Source of the DNA: Phascolarctobacterium sp.
GTDB taxonomy: Bacteria > Bacillota > Negativicutes > Acidaminococcales > Acidaminococcaceae
NCBI GenBank assembly: GCA_016302525.1
Contig: JAEDNJ010000093.1
Coordinates: 1-6,317 of the forward strand
Direction: 5' to 3'
Length of the DNA: 6,317 nucleotides
Positions 1-6,230 of this stretch are shown in pieces. The notes below the pieces were generated by a model. The model was not told the DNA's origin, made no database searches, and was given only the letters and a program-made list of their open reading frames with translations. Each line of letters opens with the position of its first letter. Position 1 is the stretch's first letter. Position numbers and translations under genes: made by a program.

Positions 1-565
1 GCATCGGCAAAATTTTTGACAGAGCCAGACATTCATCTGCATAAATATTGCCTAAACCGGCAATAATTTTTTGGTCGAGAATAAAGGTCTTGATGGGCTT
101 ACGGCTTTTAGCAGCCAGAGGTACTAGATAAGCTGGCGTAAAGCCCTCGCTTAAGGGCTCTGGCCCCAGTGTCTCATAGCCTTCTATATACATATCATTA
201 TCTGTCACTAAATAGAGTGTGCCAAAGGTACGAATATCCGTAAACCAAAGCGTTACTCCATCCGTAAGGCTAAACTTGATCTTGGCATACTTAGGCTCAG
301 GAGCAGTGCTGGGCTGAGCAATCAAGGCTCCTGTCATGCGCAGATGGACAATGAGCCTTTGATTTGTAGCAGTTTGCAGCACCAAATATTTGCCCTTGCG
401 AGCCACATCCTCAATAGTCTTGCCCACAAGCCCCTTGATAAAGGCTTCTGGACTAGGATGTTTAATTAACCTATCTAAATATATCTCAACATTAGTAATT
501 ACTTTTCCTTTAATATGGGGAGTAAGTGTTTTACGCACTTGCTCAACCTCAGGCATTTCCGGCAT
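1..565 (-). CDS. mutM: Formamidopyrimidine-DNA glycosylase MutM (Fpg), partial: N-terminal 188 residues, 3' end beyond the window
   Basis: This bifunctional base-excision repair enzyme cuts out 8-oxoguanine and ring-opened purines and then nicks the abasic site by beta/delta-elimination. My own translation gives 188 residues in one open frame. It begins MPEMPEVEQ, matching the family start MPELPEVE, in which Pro2 is the catalytic nucleophile and Glu3 the acid. Lys59 (KGKY) matches the conserved beta-hairpin lysine. HLRMTG (74-79) carries the void-filling methionine. TDIRTFG (109-115) carries the arginine of the Fpg intercalation loop. The helix-two-turn-helix appears as ILDQKIIAGLGNIYADE (162-178), with its DNA-contacting Asn173. 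Family members are about 270-280 residues, so the C-terminal zinc finger should lie left of base 1 and cannot be checked. The start at 565 is fixed by the family N-terminus and an AAGGAG six bases upstream. It lies 81 bp downstream of polA with no terminator between, the usual Firmicutes polA-mutM order, so co-transcription is likely. Confidence 0.96.
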   Translation of the reverse strand, partial: MPEMPEVEQVRKTLTPHIKGKVITNVEIYLDRLIKHPSPEAFIKGLVGKTIEDVARKGKYLVLQTATNQRLIVHLRMTGALIAQPSTAPEPKYAKIKFSLTDGVTLWFTDIRTFGTLYLVTDNDMYIEGYETLGPEPLSEGFTPAYLVPLAAKSRKPIKTFILDQKIIAGLGNIYADECLALSKILPM

Positions 566-571
566 AATGTT

Positions 572-577
572 CTCCTT
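572..577 (-). promoter_or_regulatory. Ribosome binding site of mutM
   Basis: On the minus strand AAGGAG lies six bases before the ATG at 565. It decides the start between two nearby in-frame ATGs (565 and 556). The second would be 15 bases from the Shine-Dalgarno sequence, which is too far. Confidence 0.85.
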
Positions 578-646
578 TATCGGCAAAGCTAAAAATATCT
601 CTGCCCACTAAATAAATATAAGGCTCAATTATTTCCTGGGCAATAA

Positions 647-3241
647 TTATTTTGCTTCTGCCCAGTTTTTACCAAAGGCCACCTCTGCAAGCAAGGGGAT
701 TTCCAGCTTCACAGCACTTTCCATAGCCTCGGCAACGAGCTTAGCAACCTGCTCCTTTTCTGCTTCCGTAACCTCTAATACAAGTTCGTCATGCACCTGT
801 AGCAGGATACGCGATTTAACCCCTGCCTCCTGCAGAGCCTTTGCCACCTTCAGCATGGCCACCTTCATAATATCAGCTGCAGAGCCCTGAATAGGCGTAT
901 TAATAGCTGTACGCTCAGCAAAGCTGCGCAGATTAAAATTGCTGTGACGAATATCCGGCAGATATCTTCTGCGGCCCATCATCGTAGACACGTAGCCCTG
1001 CTCTCTGGCCCTGGCAACAATGTCTTCCATATATTGCTTAACCCCGGTATAGCGGGCAAAATAGCTCTTGATGTAGCCGGCAGCCTCTGCACGCGTAACA
1101 TCCAGCTGCTTAGCCAGGCCAAAGTCGCTAATGCCGTAGACAATACCAAAGTTTACAGCCTTGGCCTTCGTGCGCTGCTCCTTAGTTATCTCTTCCAAGG
1201 GCAAACCCATAACCTCTGCCGCTGTGCTAGCATGGACATCCTGCCCATGCCTAAAGGAATCCAAAAGCAGCTTATCCTGCGCTATGCAAGCCAAAATTCT
1301 TAGCTCCACCTGCGAATAGTCGCAGCTCATGAGGTAATCGTAGCCCTCACCCGGCACAAAGATGTTCCTGATCTGCCTGCCCTCCTCTGTACGAGTAGGA
1401 ATGTTTTGCAAATTAGGGTCAGTGCTGGATAAACGACCCGTTACCGCCACAGTCTGTTGAAAATGCGTATGAATACGCCCAGTTTCCTTGTTCACCAGCG
1501 GCTTCAAGCCCTCTAAATAGGTTGATTGCAGCTTCGTCAGCTTGCGATACTCTAAAATTGTGCTGATTACAGGGTGTTTGCCCTCTAACTGCTCCAAGAC
1601 AGAAACATCTGTTGAATAACCAGTCTTTGTCTTTTTCAGCACTGGCAGACCCAAAGTTTCAAACAGCAGCACTCCTAATTGCTTAGGCGATTTCAAATTT
1701 ATCTTTTCTCCTGCCTGTTCAGCAGCTACTCTTTCCAGCTTACTAATGCGGAAGCTCATATCCTCGTTGAGCTGATCCAGCAGCTCAATATCGGGCTTTA
1801 TACCATTACATTCCATTTGCGCCAGGACTAAGGCCAGGGGCAGCTCAACCGTTTCATACAGCTGCACCAGCTCACGCTCAGCTAGGCGCTCTCTTAATTG
1901 TTTAACCAGCTCAGCCAAATTTTCACAGGCAGTCTGCTTTTCCTTAGGCAAAAATCTCTTAGCCAGGTCGCCCAGCTCATAGCTATTTAGGCCAGGGTCC
2001 GTCAAATAGGCAGCTAAGGCCACATCCTCGACTATGCCAGCGAGCTTATAACCCTGACAAATGCAAGCCTTAGCTATTTCCTTGCTGTCTATAGTCGCCT
2101 TCGGCAGGCTCTCCGCTGCTAAATAAGCATAAAAATCCTGCCAGCAATTACTCAGATTATCTACTATATAAATACTGTCCTCGTAATAAATATCTGCCTC
2201 AGAAATTGCTAAATGCGGCAGCTCGCCTGTAACATTAGCAACTAGATAGGTAATAGCCTTTTTAGCAGCCAGCTCCTGAAAAAAGGCCTTCGCCTGCTTA
2301 CTGTCAAGATGTACCTGCTGGACTGCAGGCTCTTCCTCTAAATCACTGAATAGTCCCTGCTCAGCTGTGCTAGAACCCAGGACGCCGACAAATTTATCGT
2401 ACATATTGCGGAAATCTAATTCCAGCAGCAGCTCCTGCGCCTCTGGTGGCAGTTCCCTTAGCTCATAGGTCTCCATGGCTAAATCAATGGGAGTATCCGT
2501 ATAAATCGTTGCCAGCCTTTGGCTCAGCAGAGCAGAGTCCTTGTTATCAAGCAGCTTTTGCCTTAAGGACTTACTGGAAATTTTATCTATATTCTCCACT
2601 ACAGTGGCTACATCACCGTATTCCTTGATGAGCTTGAGCGCAGTTTTCGGACCAACACCGGGCACACCGGGGATATTATCGGAGCTATCGCCCATTAAGC
2701 CCTTGAGCTCAATAATCTGCTTAGGAGCAAGGCCTTCATAATTGGCGGCAAACTCGGCCTCGTCATAGATTTGAATATCGGTAATGCCACGCTTTGTAAA
2801 ATAAACCTTAGTCCTTCTATCCACCAGCTGCAGCTCATCCTTATCACCTGTGACAATGATAACCTCAATATCCTCTGGCGCATGGACAGCAAAGGTGCCG
2901 ATAATGTCGTCCGCCTCGTAATCAGCCAGCTCTAGTGTCTTAATGCCCAAGGTCTCCAAAACCTTCATCGACAGAGGGAACTGCGACTTTAATTCTGGCG
3001 GTGTCGGCTTCCTTTGTCCCTTGTACTCAGCAAACATCTCTGTGCGAAAGCTTTTGCGCGACTTATCAAAGGCGACAGCCATATATTTGGGCTTTACCTC
3101 ATCCATCAGCTTTACCAGCATATTACATAAGCCATAAACCGCACCTGTGGGCACGCCATTTTTATTTGTCAGGGGCGGCAGAGCAAAAAACGCCCTATGG
3201 ATTAAGCTGCTGCCATCTACTACCAAAAATTTCTCAGCCAT
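647..3241 (-). CDS. polA: DNA polymerase I with 5' nuclease domain and degenerate proofreading domain
   Basis: This cytoplasmic enzyme removes RNA primers and damaged strands with its 5' nuclease and fills gaps with its polymerase. It has 864 residues, normal for Firmicutes PolA. The 5' nuclease/flap domain (about 1-285) shows VVDGSS with Asp9, AFD (57-59), DYEADD (107-112), TGDKDELQL (131-139) and a helix-hairpin-helix in GDSSDNIPGVPGVGPKTA (184-201). The middle domain (about 310-450) has the 3'-5' exonuclease position, but ITYLVANVTGE stands where the D-x-E metal motif should be. No YxxxD motif follows, so proofreading is probably lost, as in other Firmicutes and Taq. The polymerase domain (about 460-864) has motif A DYSQVELR (641-648), motif B with Arg690, Lys694, Phe698 and Tyr702, and motif C QVHDE (815-819) with Asp818 and Glu819. 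Phe698 corresponds to E. coli Phe762. The start has GAGGAG six bases upstream. A terminator separates it from the dapL transcript upstream; mutM follows. Confidence 0.98.
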   Translation of the reverse strand: MAEKFLVVDGSSLIHRAFFALPPLTNKNGVPTGAVYGLCNMLVKLMDEVKPKYMAVAFDKSRKSFRTEMFAEYKGQRKPTPPELKSQFPLSMKVLETLGIKTLELADYEADDIIGTFAVHAPEDIEVIIVTGDKDELQLVDRRTKVYFTKRGITDIQIYDEAEFAANYEGLAPKQIIELKGLMGDSSDNIPGVPGVGPKTALKLIKEYGDVATVVENIDKISSKSLRQKLLDNKDSALLSQRLATIYTDTPIDLAMETYELRELPPEAQELLLELDFRNMYDKFVGVLGSSTAEQGLFSDLEEEPAVQQVHLDSKQAKAFFQELAAKKAITYLVANVTGELPHLAISEADIYYEDSIYIVDNLSNCWQDFYAYLAAESLPKATIDSKEIAKACICQGYKLAGIVEDVALAAYLTDPGLNSYELGDLAKRFLPKEKQTACENLAELVKQLRERLAERELVQLYETVELPLALVLAQMECNGIKPDIELLDQLNEDMSFRISKLERVAAEQAGEKINLKSPKQLGVLLFETLGLPVLKKTKTGYSTDVSVLEQLEGKHPVISTILEYRKLTKLQSTYLEGLKPLVNKETGRIHTHFQQTVAVTGRLSSTDPNLQNIPTRTEEGRQIRNIFVPGEGYDYLMSCDYSQVELRILACIAQDKLLLDSFRHGQDVHASTAAEVMGLPLEEITKEQRTKAKAVNFGIVYGISDFGLAKQLDVTRAEAAGYIKSYFARYTGVKQYMEDIVARAREQGYVSTMMGRRRYLPDIRHSNFNLRSFAERTAINTPIQGSAADIMKVAMLKVAKALQEAGVKSRILLQVHDELVLEVTEAEKEQVAKLVAEAMESAVKLEIPLLAEVAFGKNWAEAK

Positions 3242-3247
3242 TAGTAT

Positions 3248-3253
3248 CTCCTC
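3248..3253 (-). promoter_or_regulatory. Ribosome binding site of polA
   Basis: GAGGAG on the minus strand lies six bases before the ATG at 3241. It supports this ATG, which also gives the standard N-terminus with the catalytic aspartate at residue 9. Confidence 0.8.
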
Positions 3254-3276
3254 AGTCTGTATAGTACCTTATCCTA

Positions 3277-3310
3277 GAAAAGTAGAGCACCACCAGTCGG
3301 TGATGCTCTA
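3277..3310 (-). terminator. Intrinsic terminator ending the dapL-exported protein transcript
   Basis: On the minus strand TAGAGCATCACC pairs with GGTGGTGCTCTA around a GACT loop. This is a 12-bp stem (arms 3283-3294 and 3299-3310) followed by CTTTTCT. One pair (3290/3303) is a G-U wobble only in minus-strand RNA and a C/A mismatch on the plus strand, which favours minus-strand use. The U-tract is short, so termination may be incomplete. The stem starts 17 bases after the stop codon of the small exported protein and lies before polA, marking the boundary between two transcription units. Confidence 0.85.
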
Positions 3311-3327
3311 ACAAAATTGTGTCCTAA

Positions 3328-3756
3328 TTATTTGCTAGCAGGAGCCGGAGCAGGTGCAGCCGCCTTAGGTAATTGAATAGAAAAATCTCTAATCAAGGGC
3401 TTTTCCTTTTCAATAGCAAAAGCAAAAATGTATACTGCATGAGGAACCTTAACAAAGGCCGTTTGATATTCTAAGACATCAGCATCATCAAACTTGGTGA
3501 TAGAACGAAGCGTTTTGCTACTGATAGCGCCAAAGTTATTATCGTTAATCTTTCTAAAATTGTTGAAGCTTTCCTCAGTAAAATCCTTTTTAAATTCAGG
3601 AGTCAGATACATTTCTACAGCCTTATAGTTGGTTGCGCTCACAAACTTATCCACGATTTCCATTTCGCTATCCAGCAGCTTGCCTGCAGATGCACTGCAT
3701 ACAGAGCTAATAGCCAACATTAAGGTTGCAGCCAGCATTAAAATTAGTTTTCTCAT
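3328..3756 (-). CDS. Small exported protein of unknown function (signal peptide, Pro/Ala-rich tail)
   Basis: I do not recognise this 142-residue protein. It opens with a clear signal peptide: MRK, a hydrophobic core (residues 4-19) and SASA before Gly25, a good signal peptidase I site. There is no lipobox around Cys20 (the residues before it are S-S-V), so a lipoprotein is unlikely. The mature part of about 118 residues is mixed and charged. It has helical stretches near 28-75 and an alternating pattern near 92-130 (LEYQTAFVKV, VYIFAFAIE, IRDFSIQLP) that resembles the strands of small NTF2-like domains. That fold is a guess from pattern only. The tail is KAAAPAPAPASK. The start at 3756 is chosen because AAAGGA lies six bases upstream and it places the signal peptide at the N-terminus. 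A TTG at 3786 would add ten polar residues and overlap dapL. It begins 19 bases after the dapL stop and ends before a terminator, so it is probably co-transcribed with dapL. It likely acts in the cell envelope or outside it. Confidence 0.82.
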   Translation of the reverse strand: MRKLILMLAATLMLAISSVCSASAGKLLDSEMEIVDKFVSATNYKAVEMYLTPEFKKDFTEESFNNFRKINDNNFGAISSKTLRSITKFDDADVLEYQTAFVKVPHAVYIFAFAIEKEKPLIRDFSIQLPKAAAPAPAPASK

Positions 3757-3762
3757 GACATT

Positions 3763-3768
3763 TCCTTT
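3763..3768 (-). promoter_or_regulatory. Ribosome binding site of the small exported protein
   Basis: AAAGGA on the minus strand is six bases before the ATG at 3756. It sits in the 19-bp gap behind the dapL stop and fixes the start at 3756 rather than the upstream TTG at 3786. Confidence 0.75.
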
Positions 3769-3775
3769 CTCAGGC

Positions 3776-4978
3776 TTATTTACCAAAGCCCTCTACAAGT
3801 CTATTTACGGCCTCGATGGTGTCCTCATGGCTGCCAAAGCCAGTGAGACGGAAATAGCCCTCGCCGCACTTGCCGAAGCCTACACCAGGAGTGCCTACAA
3901 TAGCAAATTTTTCTAATAACAAATCAAAGAATTCCCAAGAGCCCAGGCCATTAGGACATTGCAGCCAAATATAAGGAGAATGAACACCACCAAAGAAGGT
4001 AAAGCCCAGCTTATTGAAGGCTTCTACCAGAATTCTTGCGTTCTCCAGATAATAAGCCACCATTTCCTTGCATTGCTTTACACCCTCAGGGCTAAAGGCA
4101 GCCTCTGCACCGCGTTGAGTGATGTAGGGCACACCATTAAACTTCGTGGTTTGACGGCGCAGCCACATCTTATTAAGGTTCATTTCTACCCCATCCTCAT
4201 TCTTGCGCACTAAGCCTAAAGGCACAACAGTATAACCGCAGCGAGTACCGGTAAAGCCTGCTGTCTTAGACATGGAGCACAGCTCAATAGCACAGTCCTT
4301 AGCGCCCTCAATAGCAAAAATGCTGCGAGGCACAGTAGGATCAACCACAAAGGACTCATAAGCTGCATCATAGAGAATAACGGAATCATTTGCCTTAGCA
4401 TAAGCAACCCAAGCCTCTAATTGCTCCTTCGTATAAACTGCGCCAGTAGGATTGTTAGGTGAGCAAAGATAGATAATGTCCGCCTTAACATCCTTCGGAG
4501 GCATAGGCAGGAAGCCGTTCTCCGGATTACCCTCCATGTAGATTACCTTGCGACCACACATAATATTAGTGTCTAAATAAACAGGATAGACAGGGTCAGG
4601 AATCAGGATGGTATTAGCATTGCTGAAAATATCAGTAATATTGCCGCAGTCGCTCTTTGCACCGTCGCTAACAAAAATCTCCTTTGCATCAACGCTCACA
4701 CCAAAGCTTTGATAATAAGCTGCAATAGCCTCACGCAGGAAATCATAGCCCTGCTCCGGACCATAACCACGGAAGGTTTCCTTAACGCCCATCTCAGCCA
4801 CAGCCTTAGCCATAGCCTCTACCACAACAGGAGCCAAGGGCAGGGTAACATCACCAATACCCATGCGAATAATCTTCTTGTCCTGATTAGCCTTTGCATA
4901 GGCAGCAACCTTGTTAGCAATATCAGCAAACAAATAGCTTTCCTTCAGATTTGCATAATTTCCATTTACAATAGCCAT
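3776..4978 (-). CDS. dapL: LL-diaminopimelate aminotransferase
   Basis: This cytoplasmic PLP enzyme transfers an amino group from glutamate to L-2,3,4,5-tetrahydrodipicolinate, giving LL-diaminopimelate in one step and bypassing the succinyl/acetyl DapD-DapC-DapE route. It is a 400-residue class I/II aminotransferase, close to the roughly 410 usual for DapL. The N-terminus has the family hallmarks: NYANLKESYLFADIA (7-21), RMGIGDVTLPL (38-48), and FRGYGPEQGYDFLREAIA (69-86). The cofactor site shows SPNNPTG (173-179) with Asn175, YDAAYESF (203-210) with Asp204 and Tyr207, and SMSKTAGFTGTRCG (235-248) with Lys238 as the Schiff-base lysine. Arg377 in FRLTGFG fits the substrate-carboxylate arginine. 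GAKSDCGN (106-113) is also typical of DapL and separates it from general aspartate aminotransferases. The ATG at 4978 has GAGGGGG eight bases upstream and its own likely promoter. dapF, the next enzyme of the pathway, lies 149 bp upstream, and a small exported protein follows. Confidence 0.96.
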   Translation of the reverse strand: MAIVNGNYANLKESYLFADIANKVAAYAKANQDKKIIRMGIGDVTLPLAPVVVEAMAKAVAEMGVKETFRGYGPEQGYDFLREAIAAYYQSFGVSVDAKEIFVSDGAKSDCGNITDIFSNANTILIPDPVYPVYLDTNIMCGRKVIYMEGNPENGFLPMPPKDVKADIIYLCSPNNPTGAVYTKEQLEAWVAYAKANDSVILYDAAYESFVVDPTVPRSIFAIEGAKDCAIELCSMSKTAGFTGTRCGYTVVPLGLVRKNEDGVEMNLNKMWLRRQTTKFNGVPYITQRGAEAAFSPEGVKQCKEMVAYYLENARILVEAFNKLGFTFFGGVHSPYIWLQCPNGLGSWEFFDLLLEKFAIVGTPGVGFGKCGEGYFRLTGFGSHEDTIEAVNRLVEGFGK

Positions 4979-4986
4979 AACTAAAT

Positions 4987-4993
4987 CCCCCTC
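4987..4993 (-). promoter_or_regulatory. Ribosome binding site of dapL
   Basis: GAGGGGG on the minus strand lies eight bases before the ATG at 4978. It is a G-rich variant rather than the AAGGAG seen for dapF and mutM, but still complementary to the 16S tail. Confidence 0.7.
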
Positions 4994-5004
4994 AAAATTA
5001 TTTA

Positions 5005-5034
5005 ATTATATTATATAATTGAATACAGTCTCAA
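5005..5034 (-). promoter_or_regulatory. Likely sigma-70/SigA promoter of dapL, with a doubled -10 box
   Basis: On the minus strand TTGAGA (5029-5034) is followed after 18 bases by a perfect TATAAT (5005-5010). A second perfect TATAAT overlaps it by one base at 5010-5015, but it is only 13 bases from TTGAGA and would need another -35. Transcription would start just before the ribosome binding site, giving a leader of only about 20 bases. This suggests dapL can be expressed apart from dapF, although no terminator separates them. The identification rests on consensus match alone. Confidence 0.65.
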
Positions 5035-5038
5035 ATTT

Positions 5039-5100
5039 CCCCTGCCCGCCAAGCCATGGCCTACCATGGTTTTCTTTACCTACTTGTTAAAGGGCAAAGG
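5039..5100 (-). other. Possible structured RNA element in the dapF-dapL gap
   Basis: Read as minus-strand RNA, three nested helices can form. An outer 9-bp stem joins CCTTTGCCC to GGGCAGGGG (5092-5100 with 5039-5047). A 4-bp stem joins CAAG to CTTG (5083-5086 with 5050-5053). An apical stem joins CCATGG to CCATGG (5064-5069 with 5054-5059) around a TAGG loop. The two non-Watson-Crick pairs in the outer stem are G-U wobbles only on the minus strand, which favours the dapF-dapL sense. No U-run follows, so it is not an ordinary terminator. It lies upstream of the dapL promoter, so only transcripts coming through from dapF would contain it. It matches no riboswitch class I recognise and is too short for the lysine riboswitch. 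It could be chance pairing. Confidence 0.35.
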
Positions 5101-5127
5101 CATGAGGCTCATATCCTTACAAGCTAA

Positions 5128-6000
5128 TTATTTTACTACCTCGTCAGGAACCTCAACAGTGCCAACAAAGGCCTCTACTGCCGGACCCTCCAGGTAAACG
5201 GTCTCGTCACGCATATAAGTAACCTGCAGAGTGCCACCCTTAGCAATAACGGTTAAGGGTTTATTGCGCACGCCAGCGTTGCCCAGCATAATGCTTGCTA
5301 CAGCAACAGCGCAAGCGCCAGTACCGCAGGCAAAGGTCTCACCGCTGCCACGCTCCCAAACGCGGAATTTAACAGTGTTCTTGTCAATAACCTCAACAAA
5401 CTCTGTATTAACGCCTTCTGGGAACAGAGGATGATGCTCAAAGCGAGGACCAAGCTCTTCCAGATTCAGGCTGTCAATATCCTTCATAAAGGTTACAAAA
5501 TGAGGATTACCCATAGAAATTGCAGTTCCGTTATAAACCTCAAGCTGCACCTTATCCATTGCCAGGCCTTGGTCCACAAACACATAATGGTCACTAATCA
5601 TAGGAATCTCAGTTGTTTTGAAAACGGGCTTACCCATATTAACCTTAGCGGACACGACTTTTCCCTCCTCCACTTTCACATCAATGGTTTTAATACCAGA
5701 TAAGGTTTCGATAGCAATTTGCTGCTTATCAGTTAAACCCTTATCATAAACAAATTTTGCTACACAACGAATACCGTTGCCACACATCTTGCCTTCAGAT
5801 TGGTCGGCATTGAACATACGCATTTTAAAATCTGCAACATCAGATTTGCAAACGCAAATTAAACCGTCACTGCCAATGCTAAAACGTCTATGAGCAACAT
5901 ATTCAGAAATCTTGCCCATATTGGGCAGCTCTTCCTTAGTACAATCTACATAAACATAGTCATTGCCAGCACCATGCATTTTCGTAAATTCTATTTTCAT
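5128..6000 (-). CDS. dapF: Diaminopimelate epimerase
   Basis: This cytoplasmic, cofactor-independent racemase interconverts LL- and meso-diaminopimelate. meso-DAP is the cross-linking residue of peptidoglycan and the direct precursor of lysine. The protein has 290 residues, slightly longer than the roughly 275 of E. coli DapF. Family motifs are complete: FTKMHGAGNDYVYVD (5-19), RRFSIGSDG (38-46), MRMFNADQSEGKMCGNGIRC (60-79) with catalytic Cys73, GNPHFV (164-169), NTEFV (198-202), and ERGSGETFACGTGACA (216-231) with catalytic Cys225. The two cysteines are the acid/base pair. The start at 6000 matches the conserved N-terminus and has AAGGAG eight bases upstream. It is the first gene after an rRNA operon's terminators and has its own promoter. 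dapL, which makes its substrate, is next downstream, so the two form a pathway pair. Confidence 0.98.
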   Translation of the reverse strand: MKIEFTKMHGAGNDYVYVDCTKEELPNMGKISEYVAHRRFSIGSDGLICVCKSDVADFKMRMFNADQSEGKMCGNGIRCVAKFVYDKGLTDKQQIAIETLSGIKTIDVKVEEGKVVSAKVNMGKPVFKTTEIPMISDHYVFVDQGLAMDKVQLEVYNGTAISMGNPHFVTFMKDIDSLNLEELGPRFEHHPLFPEGVNTEFVEVIDKNTVKFRVWERGSGETFACGTGACAVAVASIMLGNAGVRNKPLTVIAKGGTLQVTYMRDETVYLEGPAVEAFVGTVEVPDEVVK

Positions 6001-6008
6001 AGGTTTAA

Positions 6009-6014
6009 CTCCTT
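6009..6014 (-). promoter_or_regulatory. Ribosome binding site of dapF
   Basis: AAGGAG on the minus strand, eight bases before the ATG at 6000. It is a consensus site that confirms the start. Confidence 0.85.
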
Positions 6015-6034
6015 CATTTGTATTCTATCAATTT

Positions 6035-6055
6035 ATTATAACAAATCTTTGTCAA
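6035..6055 (-). promoter_or_regulatory. Likely dapF promoter with extended -10
   Basis: On the minus strand a perfect TATAAT (6035-6040) is preceded by TG one base away (6042-6043), the extended -10 form that can work without a good -35. A perfect TTGACA lies at 6050-6055, but only 9 bases from this TATAAT, too close to be its partner; at 17 bases below TTGACA the sequence is a poor ATTGAT. The extended -10 reading is therefore preferred. Upstream (about 6063-6095) there are phased A/T tracts that could act as an UP element. The 5' leader would be about 25-30 bases. Confidence 0.55.
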
Positions 6056-6146
6056 TTTAGCACTCTTTTTTTAGAAAAACTGCAGCTTTTTTGTTAGATA
6101 AAAGCATAATCCAAGCTTTGTTTCCTGCTAGCTTTTATTTTGGGCT

Positions 6147-6180
6147 AAAAATAAAAAGACACCCGCAGAACCGAGTGTCT
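6147..6180 (-). terminator. Second (distal) intrinsic terminator of the rRNA operon
   Basis: On the minus strand AGACACTCG pairs with CGGGTGTCT (arms 6172-6180 and 6157-6165) around a six-base loop, and is followed by TTTTATTTTT. One pair (6163/6174) is a G-U wobble only in minus-strand RNA, so it is directed toward dapF. It lies behind the first terminator at 6235-6268, giving a tandem pair that insulates dapF from rRNA transcription. Confidence 0.88.
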
Positions 6181-6183
6181 CTG

Positions 6184-6230
6184 ACCTATTTCCCGAACAA
6201 ATCACTGTGCGTTCCTGTGCGGGATTAGGT
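6184..6230 (-). other. Foldable spacer between the tandem rRNA terminators
   Basis: The 47 bases between the two terminators pair end to end: ACCTA with TAGGT (6226-6230 with 6184-6188) and TCCCG with CGGGA (6220-6224 with 6191-6195), separated by a small 1/2-base internal loop. An inner CAC/GTG (6217-6219 with 6203-6205) stacks directly on them. A 7-bp direct repeat CTGTGCG (plus strand, 6205-6211 and 6215-6221) lies within. There is no room for a promoter between the first terminator and this segment, so it would be transcribed only by read-through from the 5S gene. I do not recognise an RNA family; it does not fold as a tRNA. It may simply be part of a compound terminator. Confidence 0.4.

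Noticed and set aside
602..642. TGCCCA / TGGGCA inverted repeat between polA and mutM
   Set aside because: The stem is only 6 bp with a 29-base loop and no U-run, so it is not a terminator. polA and mutM are most simply read as one transcript.
944..1303. Plus-strand open frame of 119 codons inside polA
   Set aside because: It is antisense to the highly conserved polymerase domain, lacks a recognisable product and is explained by the codon pattern of polA. The other opposite-strand frames inside polA, dapL and dapF are rejected for the same reason.
3261..3289. Possible polA promoter (TACTAT at 3261-3266 on the minus strand)
   Set aside because: At 17 bases upstream there is only TGCTCT, a poor -35 that lies inside the terminator stem, and there is no extended -10 TG. 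polA may use a weak promoter here or incomplete termination, but the sequence does not decide.
3757..3786. TTG start extending the small exported protein by ten residues and overlapping dapL
   Set aside because: It would put polar residues ahead of the signal peptide. The ATG at 3756 has a good ribosome binding site at the right distance.
5102..5112. Short perfect dyad ATGAG-G-CTCAT just after dapF
   Set aside because: The loop is too small for a full hairpin, there is no U-run, and it is short enough to be chance. It is also not placed as an operator for the dapL promoter.
6057..6065. TTAGCACTC upstream of dapF, identical to one half of the CIRCE (HrcA) operator
   Set aside because: The second half, GAGTGCTAA after nine bases, is absent; the sequence there is A-rich. 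A single half-site upstream of a DAP gene is most likely chance.
6096..6140. Inverted repeat ATAAAAGC / GCTTTTAT with a 25-base loop
   Set aside because: The arms are AT-rich, the loop is long, and a shorter AAAGC/GCTTT hairpin competes. It lies between the rRNA terminators and the dapF promoter and has no clear function.
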